A stretch of 64,000 nucleotides of DNA. It comes from Acetobacter syzygii. Its GTDB lineage: Bacteria; Pseudomonadota; Alphaproteobacteria; Acetobacterales; Acetobacteraceae. The stretch is taken from positions 124,001 through 188,000 of the forward strand of contig NZ_BAMZ01000005.1 in assembly GCF_000964225.1 (NCBI RefSeq), read 5' to 3'. A program made the position numbers and the translations under genes. Below, in pieces: positions 53,277-62,097 of the stretch. Numbering within the stretch: the first letter of the stretch is position 1; every line of letters begins with the position of its first letter. The notes below the pieces were generated by a model. It did no database searches. It was not told where the DNA came from and saw only the letters and a list, made by a program, of their open reading frames with translations.

Positions 53277-55610
53277 TTATTTGAGGCCAAAAGCCCCCAG
53301 GGTTTTTAGGCTGATCGTGACCAGATAGGTCGAGTTACGCTGCTGCCCACCGATCGTGGTGTATTGTTTGAGATACATGAAGTCGATCCCGAAGCAGTCG
53401 TTATTATACCCCAGATCCCCACCCAAAGAGACGAACTCCTTGCGCGAAAGGCTGCGCCGCGCAAAGCCGGATGCGTGCCAGTTCCGCCAGTCTGTTGAGA
53501 CCCCTCCGCTCAGTTCGCTCACCCGTTCCGTGTAGAGCTGGTTGGGGGAGTACGCGCGGTAGTTGGTTGCAAAGTAATAGTAGGGCGTAACGGGTTCATA
53601 CACATAACCACCACGGATACGGAAGTGAGGTACGCCAGCACTAAAAAGCGCATCCGCAAAGTTGAATTTGGTTGTGTGCGGGTCCAGACGCATCCGTGCC
53701 GTAAAGTCAAAAAACTGGCTGGGCATGACTTGTGCGCGGGCAACAACGTCGGAAGCATGGTGGTCCAGACCGGAGTAGGGGAGCATGTCATGCGTGATGT
53801 GCTCCTGAAAACTCTCCCCGGCCAGCAGGTCTACAATGTGCCCGTCCCACGTCCAGTTGGCATGGACGCCCACGTTACCGCGCAATCCGCCATCTAGACG
53901 GTCCGTGCCCTGATAGCGGTTGAGCGAGAACAGGGTGCTATCGGTAAATTCGTAGCTCATGCTGTCTTCATTGGGGATCAGGTCATTAAGCCCGCCACCG
54001 GTATTGGGGGCGTAAATGCCCTGAACAATAGGTTCAATAAGCTGGCTACCGCGACCATGCTCAAACGTCCGCACAAAAGGCCAGTTGGTTTTAAGGGCAA
54101 TGGTGGGCAGTACCTGCCCGCTTACAATGGTGTGGGAGGTGTTGTAATAGGTTGGCTGCTGGTACAGCTTGCGGGCACGGTAAACCATTGAGTCCAGCCG
54201 CAGGGTCAGCAGGAACTGCTGGCCCATTTTGGTATGGAATGGCCGGTTCCAGTTAAGCTGCAATTCTCCGCGCTGGTCAGAGACGCCATTACTACGTTTG
54301 AGGTTGAAGTCTGTTGTGTTGAGGTTGAAGCGCCCCCCCAGAATATCGGGCTGGCCGGTAAAGCTGTAGGTATAGCGTGGCAGAACAAATGGCAGGTCCG
54401 AGTTGTGAATGACCCCCTGGTTCAGCCCCTGATAATACTGCCCGTCCAGCCGGCTGTAAGACCCCGTGCCAAACCCTTCCAGATAGGCGTTGGAGTTAAG
54501 GGTATCCGACCCATAACCCTGCACACGGTAGTCACGCATATAGTTGGCGGAACTGGCGATGTTGATGTTTGCGCCCGCCCGCCAGTACCTGTTGATCGCG
54601 AAGTCCCCGTTCGCAAATACATGCCCCTGAATACCGTGGTTGCCACCACTGCGCACATTGCTCCCAAACCCGTTGGTGTAGCTCTCGGGCCTGTGGGTAT
54701 CATAAGCGATGGCGCCACGGATATTCAGTTGCCCGAAGTTGAGCATATTGCGGTAAATACCGCTGAGCTGCGGCCCCGTATGGGTGGCGAATAGTCCCTG
54801 AACAGTCAGGTCGGACTGCTGGTTGATAACCCAGTAGTAGGGGATGGTAATATAAGTGCCCAGATAACGGTCATGCGGGGTTATGCCGGGCATAAGAAAA
54901 CCGCTGCGCCGTTTGCTGGAAGGGTCGGTCATTGAAAAATAGGGCAGGTAAATGACCGGAATGCCGAGAATATCCAGATAGGCATCGCGGAAGTCGATCT
55001 TCTGGTGTTCCAGATCCTGCGTGGCATTGAAGGCGCGGAACTGCCAGAAGGGCGGGTGGGTTTTATCTTTTTCGCAAATTTCGCAAGCCGTATAAACCGC
55101 ACGGCTCATGTCGTTCACCTTGCCACCAGTTCTGCGCATACCGTTGGCGGCCAGCTTGGCATTGTCGGGCATGGTCGCGTTGACGTGCAGCATGATACCG
55201 TCCTTCATGCCGCCGGTCAGTTCCGCGTAGTGCGCGTACATGACTGAACCATCTGGCTGAACGGTTGCCACGTTCCCACGGGCCGCAATAACACCCGTGT
55301 CCCTGTCATAGACAATCTTGTCCGCGCGCAGGACGTGGTCGCCCTGCCAGACCTGTACGTTGCCAGTCCACGTTACTGTGTGTTCAACGTCGTTGTAATC
55401 AACCTTGTCAGCCTGAAAAGTAGCAGGTTCATCGGACGAGGTGGTGCGTCCGGTATTAATGTGCATGGCTTGGGGTCTGAACTGGGCATGGGCCGTATGC
55501 GGCAGGCTGGCCACCAGACACGTGGCAACACTCCCCAGTGCTGTGGCAGCGCTAAGGGCAGAGCGACGGCGCAGCACACCGCTGCAGAAAGGCCGGAGCG
55601 CCACGATCAA
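53277..55610 (-). CDS. lptD: LPS assembly outer-membrane protein LptD
   Basis: A 777-residue outer-membrane barrel that inserts lipopolysaccharide into the outer leaflet. A signal peptide comes first. The N-terminal beta-jellyroll contains FQADKVDYNDVEHTVTWTG and LRADKIVYDRDTGVIAARG, the OstA repeat. The barrel includes GIPVIYLPYFSMTDPSSKRR, SGFLMPGITPHDRYLG and DLTVQGLFATHTGPQLSGIY, all LptD features. TTG 55610 is used because GGAGGA lies eight bases before it; GTG 55604 is an alternative. It directly follows lptG. It is slightly shorter than E. coli LptD (784). Confidence 0.94.
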   Translation of the reverse strand: MIVALRPFCSGVLRRRSALSAATALGSVATCLVASLPHTAHAQFRPQAMHINTGRTTSSDEPATFQADKVDYNDVEHTVTWTGNVQVWQGDHVLRADKIVYDRDTGVIAARGNVATVQPDGSVMYAHYAELTGGMKDGIMLHVNATMPDNAKLAANGMRRTGGKVNDMSRAVYTACEICEKDKTHPPFWQFRAFNATQDLEHQKIDFRDAYLDILGIPVIYLPYFSMTDPSSKRRSGFLMPGITPHDRYLGTYITIPYYWVINQQSDLTVQGLFATHTGPQLSGIYRNMLNFGQLNIRGAIAYDTHRPESYTNGFGSNVRSGGNHGIQGHVFANGDFAINRYWRAGANINIASSANYMRDYRVQGYGSDTLNSNAYLEGFGTGSYSRLDGQYYQGLNQGVIHNSDLPFVLPRYTYSFTGQPDILGGRFNLNTTDFNLKRSNGVSDQRGELQLNWNRPFHTKMGQQFLLTLRLDSMVYRARKLYQQPTYYNTSHTIVSGQVLPTIALKTNWPFVRTFEHGRGSQLIEPIVQGIYAPNTGGGLNDLIPNEDSMSYEFTDSTLFSLNRYQGTDRLDGGLRGNVGVHANWTWDGHIVDLLAGESFQEHITHDMLPYSGLDHHASDVVARAQVMPSQFFDFTARMRLDPHTTKFNFADALFSAGVPHFRIRGGYVYEPVTPYYYFATNYRAYSPNQLYTERVSELSGGVSTDWRNWHASGFARRSLSRKEFVSLGGDLGYNNDCFGIDFMYLKQYTTIGGQQRNSTYLVTISLKTLGAFGLK

Positions 55611-56726
55611 TCAGCCATCCTCCAGATGAAGAAGTAATGCAACAGCAAGGCAAAGCCCGGCAAGTGTTGGTGCCCATGCCGCCAGTACGGGCGGGAGTGC
55701 ACCAGACTTGCCAAACTGTTCAGCAACCTTGGATACGGTGAAAAGCAGAAAACCCGCTGCAACACCAGACCCAACCATTTTTGCAACCCCACCCCGGCGT
55801 GAGGGACGCATGGAAAAACCGGCGGAAACCAGCGCCATGGTGCCTGCCAGCATAGGCAATGCCAAGAGGGACTGAAAATGAATACGGTGCCGTATGGAAG
55901 AAAAACCTGAATGTTCCAGCAAGGTTATAAAGCTGGGTAACGCCCAGACGGAAAGCGTGTCCGGTGAGGCAAAGCTCTCCTGCACCCTATCAAGGGTCAG
56001 GCTTGTCGGGAGTGTCATTGTGCCAACAGGATGAAGAATGTCGTTCGGTTTTACAACGGAAGCGTTTTCAAACACCCACTCCAGATTTTTCAGATACCCG
56101 TTGGGAGATTCGATTCGCATCATCAGCTTGTCATCATGATCCAGACGAAAAACGCTGATGTCGCGAATATGTAGCATACCCTCTTCCACCTGTACGCCGC
56201 CGGCATGAAGCATAACAACACCATGCGCGTTAGAAGGGGCTGTATCGGCCTGTCGGAGCCACAGGGAGCCGCTGCTCAGACTGAGCGGCCCACCGCCGGT
56301 GCGCAGGTACTGCTGATCCAGCTCTTCCGCCCGCCGGTACATGGACGAGGAGAGGGGGGAAACTATGGTTGTCGCAACTGCGCCAATAAGAATGGCACAG
56401 ACCAGTGGAGCGGCCAGAAACTGCCACGCAGAGATCCCGGCCGCACGGGCCACAATCAGTTCGGATGAGCGGGTCAAACGCCAGAAGCACACAATCCCAC
56501 CAAGCAAAATACCAAATGGCAGGATTTCGACCATAAAGTAAGGAATATGCAGCCCGGCAATTTCCGTTACGATATTGGTGGAAACATCAGGTTTGGTCGC
56601 AACGCGGCGCAGGAGGTCAATAAAGTCAAACAGGCAGACAATACCAGTGAGCGAGCCGATCATGGCCAGAACAGACAGCACAAACTGCCGCGCAATATAG
56701 CGCGAGAGGGTGACGGCAACCATCAT
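55611..56726 (-). CDS. lptG: LPS export permease LptG
   Basis: A 371-residue inner-membrane subunit of the LptB2FG transporter that extracts LPS from the inner membrane. Three N-terminal and three C-terminal helices flank a periplasmic beta-jellyroll. LSRYIARQFVLSVLAM at the start, GIVCFWRLTRSSELIVARAA and AGISAWQFLAAPLV are family features (YjgQ). The start at ATG 56726 has GAGGACG upstream; a second ATG at 56723 is equally possible. It is preceded by lptF with a 16-bp gap and followed directly by lptD. The ATPase subunit LptB is not in this window. Confidence 0.93.
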   Translation of the reverse strand: MMVAVTLSRYIARQFVLSVLAMIGSLTGIVCLFDFIDLLRRVATKPDVSTNIVTEIAGLHIPYFMVEILPFGILLGGIVCFWRLTRSSELIVARAAGISAWQFLAAPLVCAILIGAVATTIVSPLSSSMYRRAEELDQQYLRTGGGPLSLSSGSLWLRQADTAPSNAHGVVMLHAGGVQVEEGMLHIRDISVFRLDHDDKLMMRIESPNGYLKNLEWVFENASVVKPNDILHPVGTMTLPTSLTLDRVQESFASPDTLSVWALPSFITLLEHSGFSSIRHRIHFQSLLALPMLAGTMALVSAGFSMRPSRRGGVAKMVGSGVAAGFLLFTVSKVAEQFGKSGALPPVLAAWAPTLAGLCLAVALLLHLEDG

Positions 56727-56742
56727 ACGTGTGGACGTCCTC

Positions 56743-57891
56743 TCATGCCTGACGGCGCAAGCGCAGATAAGTTTTTACTTCTGGGGCAAACAGCATGTAG
56801 GAGCAGACCAGTCCAGGCAGAATGGCAACAAGGGGGATAAGAGGAATAAGCCCCATATTCCGCCCGGCCAGATTTTGCAAAAGCAGGGTAATGGCCAATA
56901 GGCCAACAACGCTCAGAACGGCCACCAATGGGCGGGTGATGTTACCATGGCGGGAAAAAGCACCGCTCAGCACGGTAAACAGGCCGACCATGGCAAAGGA
57001 AAAGCACGTCAGGGGGGACGTCATGCGCCGCCAGCCTTCGACCTTGAACTTGCCCGTATCCCGCGCGGAAACTTCCTTGGGATTGGGGGACAGCAGTTCC
57101 GCCAAGGACATTTCGGCAGAATCCCTCAGTCTTGGATCTTCCTGGCGAGCGGTCGAGAGGTCCATGGAATCCTGTTTGAAAACCAGCATGTTCAACCGTC
57201 CCGTCTTGCGGTCAATGACCTGTCGGGAGCCGTCATAAAGCACAACGCGTGGCACGTCATTGACGATAACCATATTGCCATGATTGGCCAGAATTGTGGC
57301 ATGGCTGTCTGGTTGCCGGTCATCCTCCACCAGAACACCGCGGAGGACTCCATTCTGGTCGCGGGAGCGGATATAAACAGTCATGGTATCCGACACTTTT
57401 GTAAAAACGCCTTCTTGCAGCATAAAGGCGGCCATCTTGTTCCGGATCTGGAACTCGTACTGGCGGAACGCATGGTAAGAGGTCGGGACAATCCACAGGT
57501 TCAGCACAAATACGATTAATGTTGAGATGAGCGCACAGGCCAGTCCGGGGCGTGCCAGCGCAAAGGGGGAAAGCCCCGATGCCTGCATGACCGTGAGCTC
57601 ACGGTCGCCTGCCAGGCGCTGGTACACAAAAAGGCTGACCACAAAAGTTGTAATGGGCATGACCACCGCCACAAAGGACGGGACCAGCAGGCTGGTCAGA
57701 CCAATAAAAACACGCAGGGAAAGGCCGCGGTCCACAACCAGCGAGACAAAATGCAAGGACTGCATCAGCCAGATCAACGCGGCCAGCCCTCCCGTTGTGG
57801 CCGCAAGCGCAACCAGCAACTGGTGGAACACATAACGATCCAGCGTTGGAAAAAGGCGCCTGAGCCTTAAAAGGAGGGAGCTAGGGGTCAT
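56743..57891 (-). CDS. lptF: LPS export permease LptF
   Basis: A 382-residue partner of LptG with the same architecture. LDRYVFHQLLVALAATTGGL begins helix 1; VFVYQRLAGDRELTVMQASG (read as SLFVYQRLAGDRELTVMQAS in the protein) is the typical cytoplasmic loop that contacts LptB, and KMAAFMLQEGVFTKVSDTMT belongs to the jellyroll. It is the first gene of the operon lptF-lptG-lptD-surA-rsmA. The 37-bp inverted repeat at 57928-57964 lies 37 bp before the ATG and could be an operator of the operon. Confidence 0.93.
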   Translation of the reverse strand: MTPSSLLLRLRRLFPTLDRYVFHQLLVALAATTGGLAALIWLMQSLHFVSLVVDRGLSLRVFIGLTSLLVPSFVAVVMPITTFVVSLFVYQRLAGDRELTVMQASGLSPFALARPGLACALISTLIVFVLNLWIVPTSYHAFRQYEFQIRNKMAAFMLQEGVFTKVSDTMTVYIRSRDQNGVLRGVLVEDDRQPDSHATILANHGNMVIVNDVPRVVLYDGSRQVIDRKTGRLNMLVFKQDSMDLSTARQEDPRLRDSAEMSLAELLSPNPKEVSARDTGKFKVEGWRRMTSPLTCFSFAMVGLFTVLSGAFSRHGNITRPLVAVLSVVGLLAITLLLQNLAGRNMGLIPLIPLVAILPGLVCSYMLFAPEVKTYLRLRRQA

Positions 57892-57927
57892 AGTGTCGGT
57901 TATCTACCTCCACGTTGTTAGAGGCAA

Positions 57928-57964
57928 TAGTTCCGAAATATAATCTGCTTATAATTCGGAACTA
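57928..57964. repeat. 37-bp interrupted palindrome upstream of lptF
   Basis: TAGTTCCGAA (57928-57937) and TTCGGAACTA (57955-57964) are exact reverse complements. Inside them TATAA and TTATA (57939-57943, 57949-57953) also pair, leaving a TCTGC loop and one A-A mismatch. It is AT-rich at its heart and lies between the porin stop and the lptF start. There is no T-run, so it is more likely an operator, or a 3' stabiliser of the porin mRNA, than a terminator. Confidence 0.65.
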
Positions 57965-57983
57965 TAAAACACTTTGACCAGCA

Positions 57984-59663
57984 CTAGAACATAAGCATAA
58001 CACCGCCGGACGCGGTATTGTCGCTTTCCTTGTTTCCGCCATGTGCTGCGGACGAGGTGTGGGCATATTCCCCAATAACGGTCAGCCAGTCGGTCATCTG
58101 GTAATAAGCTGCCCCGACTTCGGACTGGTTACGCCGGACCAGACCAACATCAGACCCCTGTTCCGCCAGCATGTTCTCACCAGATGCCAGATACAGGTTG
58201 CTTACCCCGTAGCTGCCCACAATCTTAAGCTTTTTAGTGGCATGGTAGGCTGCCTGCACATAGTACCCTTCGGATGTGCGCTTGCGACCGTTATCGGCCA
58301 CCCCATCAAAGAACAGGCCGGTCGTACCCAGCCCGCTGCCACGATAGTAATAGGCAACGCCTTCAAATGGACCATACGTCAGTTTGGTGCCAATATCCCC
58401 CGCTTCCACCATGGTTGAGACATGCTGGTTGGCGCTGATCGTCTGGCTGGTGAGTGCCTGCATATGCTGGATCAGGAAGCTGGCCCAGATGTGGACTTTA
58501 AGGTCGGAAAGGGAGAAGTCATACACCGCACGCCCCTGCACCATGGGGGAGGAATGCTGGCTGGACCCGGCAGAAAAATGGCTGGCAGTTGAATCGGGGT
58601 TGGTTGCATCGGCATAACCGAACTCATCCAGCGGCTGGAAAATACCAACCGACCCCTGAAAACCCCCAACTTTGGGCGAGGTGTAGGAAATTTGCGGAAT
58701 CCAGTCCGCGTAAACGTAACCCACACCAATGCGACCCAACGAGGTGTTGCCGGGAGCGGAATTGCTGCCTGTGGAACCAACGCTGAGCAAGGTTGCATCG
58801 TTCATAATGGCATCGCTGGCAAACAGGGCCAGATCACGCCCGATCTTGAAGGTCCCGATGTCCTTGTTGCCAAAGGTCATGTACACTTGACGTAGATCGA
58901 TGCCAGCCGTGCCAAGCCCCACGGGGCTACCACCCGAGTTGGCGTTAAAAGCACTTGGTTTTGCGTTATCCAGCCCCGGATACATGCCCAGAACGGCAGA
59001 AATATCCATCCCCTGCTGCACAGTATCCATTTTAAGAATGAACCCTGCGGGGAGTAGGCCGTTACGTACAGCAGAAGAGTCAAAGCCGCTGGAACCCGAG
59101 GAGACGCCACCGGCAACAGGGCGCCCGCCAGCCGGGCTGTTGTAGGAGTAAAAGCCGTTTACAAAGCCAGACAGGTTAATGTTGATCGGACCAGCCTTGA
59201 AGGTCAGCCCCTTGCCGGGCACGTATTTGGCGACCCGCACAAATTCCCCACTGTTCAGGGCTGCTGCGGCTGCCTGTGCCGAACGGGCGCTGGCCTCTGC
59301 CCTTGTGGCGGCATCTTCTGCTCGCATGGAGGCATCGCCCTCGCTCGCACCGGCATCAAAACGGATGCCCGGTTCGTAACCGGATTCGGCTCCATGAGCT
59401 ATGTGCGCCGAGCCAGAACGGGCACCGCTGGAGGCAACGTGGGTTGGGCGACCGGCACGGGGTTCCGCCACCTGCGCGGCATGGTGCACATGCTTGGCCA
59501 GCAGGGTGTCATACTCATGCCGGGTAAGGCTGCCTTTTGCGCGTAGCACGTCCAGCAGGTCGGCATAATCATCCGCATAGGCGGGTGCTGGGAGCATATG
59601 GGGCATCCCGGCAACTGATGCAGCCATAACAGTAGCAAACAGTGCCTTTTTTCCCGATGCCAT
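57984..59663 (-). CDS. Outer-membrane porin with N-terminal coiled-coil segment
   Basis: A 559-residue exported porin. A signal peptide (residues 1 to about 30: LFATVMAASVAGMPHMLPAPAYA) is followed by a short motif YADLLDVLRAKGSLTRHEYD that is common in porins of acetic acid bacteria. Residues about 100-150 form a charged Ala/Glu/Arg coiled coil (MRAEDAATRAEASARSAQAA), and the rest is a beta-barrel with alternating aromatic strands ending in Phe (GGVMLMF), the usual outer-membrane insertion signal. ATG 59663 has AAGGGAG upstream; an ATG at 59708 has none. It should form a trimeric diffusion channel. Its pore selectivity cannot be deduced. Confidence 0.82.
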   Translation of the reverse strand: MASGKKALFATVMAASVAGMPHMLPAPAYADDYADLLDVLRAKGSLTRHEYDTLLAKHVHHAAQVAEPRAGRPTHVASSGARSGSAHIAHGAESGYEPGIRFDAGASEGDASMRAEDAATRAEASARSAQAAAAALNSGEFVRVAKYVPGKGLTFKAGPININLSGFVNGFYSYNSPAGGRPVAGGVSSGSSGFDSSAVRNGLLPAGFILKMDTVQQGMDISAVLGMYPGLDNAKPSAFNANSGGSPVGLGTAGIDLRQVYMTFGNKDIGTFKIGRDLALFASDAIMNDATLLSVGSTGSNSAPGNTSLGRIGVGYVYADWIPQISYTSPKVGGFQGSVGIFQPLDEFGYADATNPDSTASHFSAGSSQHSSPMVQGRAVYDFSLSDLKVHIWASFLIQHMQALTSQTISANQHVSTMVEAGDIGTKLTYGPFEGVAYYYRGSGLGTTGLFFDGVADNGRKRTSEGYYVQAAYHATKKLKIVGSYGVSNLYLASGENMLAEQGSDVGLVRRNQSEVGAAYYQMTDWLTVIGEYAHTSSAAHGGNKESDNTASGGVMLMF

Positions 59664-60246
59664 GAAATGTGTACTCCCTTGAATTCTCTTGTTCTCTCTG
59701 TGAGCCAAGGGTTGCTGCCGTCAATATGTGGATAATGGGCCGCAAAGGTACGTTGGAGCGTATTAGCTATCTGCTTTTCCGTGGTCTGGTTTGCAAAATC
59801 CTGAAAGAAATGCGCTCACCAAAATCGCGCATCAGGGAAGGCTGTTCACGATTATATTAAAATAAATCAATTCTTTCAGGCGGTTATAAGGTTTCTGCGG
59901 TCTGTCGCGGAAGAAAAATCCTCTTTTGAGAATCAATTCCGGCATCGCGGATCTGAACGTAAAAATACGCGCAGGTCATGAAAAACGAGTGAGGTCCGGA
60001 TTGTTGATAAGGGTGCAGATCACGCAATCTTTATCGTTATAACAAGGAGTTCTGCCGGTTTAAGGGGCGTGAATCACGCAATGGTCATGGTGTTGCCTGC
60101 GGGTGGCTATGCGCAAAAACCCATTTTGGGGGAGCCGTAAGCCACGTATTGTCGCGCATAGACCCACCCTATACAGGGGCGTGGGGTGCTTGCCGGTTGC
60201 AGGGGCAGTACGGCCAAAATCAGTTTTGCCGGAGAAGATAAAAAGC
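59664..60246. other. Gene-free region before the second ABC exporter
   Basis: About 580 bp without a convincing gene. It holds the ribosome site of the porin (minus strand), an AT-rich stretch at about 59850-59870 with a possible -10 for that gene (TATAAT on the minus strand, no matching -35), two GANTC sites (59930-59934 and 60071-60075) and a direct repeat ATCACGCAAT at 60019-60028 and 60073-60082. No stable tRNA-like fold or hairpin terminator was found. An upstream extension of the ABC gene (GTG 60103 or ATG 60109) would lie here. Confidence 0.5.
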
Positions 60247-62097
60247 GTGTTGGTGGAGAATAATAAAAACGGTGCCCCCATGCCCTCCGGCATGGAAAGC
60301 GGACCGACCCATGTTACGGTACCCGATGAGATGCTGCCAGCCTATGCAGGCAAGCCGGTAAGTTTTCTGCTGCGCTACATGCGCGCCCGTCCGCTTGGTC
60401 ATGCGCTGGTGTTTGGAGCCGTAGGAGGGGCAATAAGCTGCATTGTCCTCTCTTCCTACGGTATTCGCCATCTGGTGGACCTGATGACCAGCGATACAAC
60501 GGCTTCTGCCGTGTCCAGCGTATGGGCCGCAGTGGGGGTGCTGGTCGGTCTGATTGTGGCAGACAATATCTGCTGGCGTATTGCTGGCTGGTTTGCGGCC
60601 CGCACCTTTGTGGCCGTTACGGGGGATATCCGGCAGGATCTGTTCCGGTTTTTAACCGGGCATTCGCCAGCCTATTTTGCAGATCGTATGCCTGCATCCC
60701 TTGCTGCCCGGATTGCCACAGCGGGGAACGTCAGCTTTACGATCGAGAACATGCTGGCATGGAATGTGCTGCCTCCCAGCCTGAATGTTCTGCTCTCCGT
60801 GGTGCTTATGCTTTCCGTAAGCTGGACCATGGGGGGAGCGACCGTACTTCTGGCTGGTGGATTGTGCCTGATCATGTTCCGTCTGGCCCTTAAAGGGCGG
60901 CGCCTGCACGGCCATTATGCGGTTGCCGCAGCCGGGCTGGAGGGCGAGACACTGGATGTTATGGGGAACATTGCACTGGTGCGGGCCTTTGGAATGCGCA
61001 ACCGTGAGCGGCAGCGTTTTAACGCCCTGACCGAGCGGGAAATGGAAGAGCGGCTTAAATCGCTGCGCTACATGGAACGGCTTCGTATGATCCATGCGGG
61101 CATGACCGCAGTGCTTACAACCGGCCTGCTGGTTTGGGCTGTGCTGCTCTGGCAGTGGCATCAGGCCAGTGTGGGGCAGGTGGTTATGGTGATCACGCTG
61201 GGTTTTGCCATTTTGCATGGTACGCGTGATCTGGCGCTGGCATTGGTGGAAACCATTCAGCACAATGCCCGTCTGTCAGAGGTGTTGTCCTCCCTGCTTG
61301 TCCCGCATGATATGCCAGACCCGCAGGAGGCGGCCGCCCTGCCAACACCCGTGCGTGGGGATGTGCGTTTTGGCGATGTAACATTTGCCTACCCCGGAGG
61401 GGAGCCGGTTCTGACCCATTTTAATCTGCACATTGCCGCAGGGAGTCGTGTGGGGCTGGTTGGTCGCTCCGGCTCGGGCAAAAGTACGGTGCTGGCCCTG
61501 TTGCAGCGGATGCGCTTTGTGCAGTCTGGTTCCATACTGATTGATGGTCAGGATATTCGGGACTTAACGGACGATGCTCTGCGGATGTGCCTGTCCGTTG
61601 TACCGCAGGATGTCTCGTTGCTGCACCGTAGTGTGATGGAGAATATCCGTTACGGTCGGCCCGATGCGCGTGATGATGAGGTGCTGGCCGCCGCCGCAGC
61701 AGCAGGGTGCGCCACATTTATTGAGGCTCTGTCTGAAGGGTTCGAGACCATTGTGGGGGACCGTGGGGTCAAGCTCTCCGGTGGGCAGCGCCAGCGCATT
61801 GCCATTGCACGGGCCTTTTTGCGGAATGCTCCGATTCTTGTGCTGGATGAAGCAACGAGTGCGCTGGACACGGAAAGCGAGGAGCATGTGCAGCAGGCAC
61901 TTGACCGGCTTATGGTTGGGCGGACAGTTATTGCTGTTGCACACCGCCTGTCCACATTACGAAATTTTGACAGAATCGTTGTTATGCAGGATGGCAGAAT
62001 TGCTGAGGATGGCTCTCCTGCGCAACTTGAGCAGCAGAATGGTCTCTACAGCCAGTTTCTGAACAGGCAAATGGTGCATATGCGCAATGACATTTAA
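60247..62097 (+). CDS. ABC exporter, fused permease-ATPase
   Basis: A half-transporter of about 616 residues. Six membrane helices occupy the N-terminal half, with a coupling region including GNIALVRAFGMRNRERQRF. The ATPase domain carries Walker A GRSGSGKST at about 406-414, the Q-loop VVPQDVSLLHRS, signature LSGGQRQR at about 509-516 and Walker B ILVLDEATSALD. The start is uncertain: GTG 60247 (GGAGA upstream) and ATG 60280 fit the family, while GTG 60103 or ATG 60109 add an Arg/Pro-rich leader that looks non-coding. The substrate is unknown. It overlaps the start of the GntR regulator by 11 bp. Confidence 0.85.
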   Translation: MLVENNKNGAPMPSGMESGPTHVTVPDEMLPAYAGKPVSFLLRYMRARPLGHALVFGAVGGAISCIVLSSYGIRHLVDLMTSDTTASAVSSVWAAVGVLVGLIVADNICWRIAGWFAARTFVAVTGDIRQDLFRFLTGHSPAYFADRMPASLAARIATAGNVSFTIENMLAWNVLPPSLNVLLSVVLMLSVSWTMGGATVLLAGGLCLIMFRLALKGRRLHGHYAVAAAGLEGETLDVMGNIALVRAFGMRNRERQRFNALTEREMEERLKSLRYMERLRMIHAGMTAVLTTGLLVWAVLLWQWHQASVGQVVMVITLGFAILHGTRDLALALVETIQHNARLSEVLSSLLVPHDMPDPQEAAALPTPVRGDVRFGDVTFAYPGGEPVLTHFNLHIAAGSRVGLVGRSGSGKSTVLALLQRMRFVQSGSILIDGQDIRDLTDDALRMCLSVVPQDVSLLHRSVMENIRYGRPDARDDEVLAAAAAAGCATFIEALSEGFETIVGDRGVKLSGGQRQRIAIARAFLRNAPILVLDEATSALDTESEEHVQQALDRLMVGRTVIAVAHRLSTLRNFDRIVVMQDGRIAEDGSPAQLEQQNGLYSQFLNRQMVHMRNDI

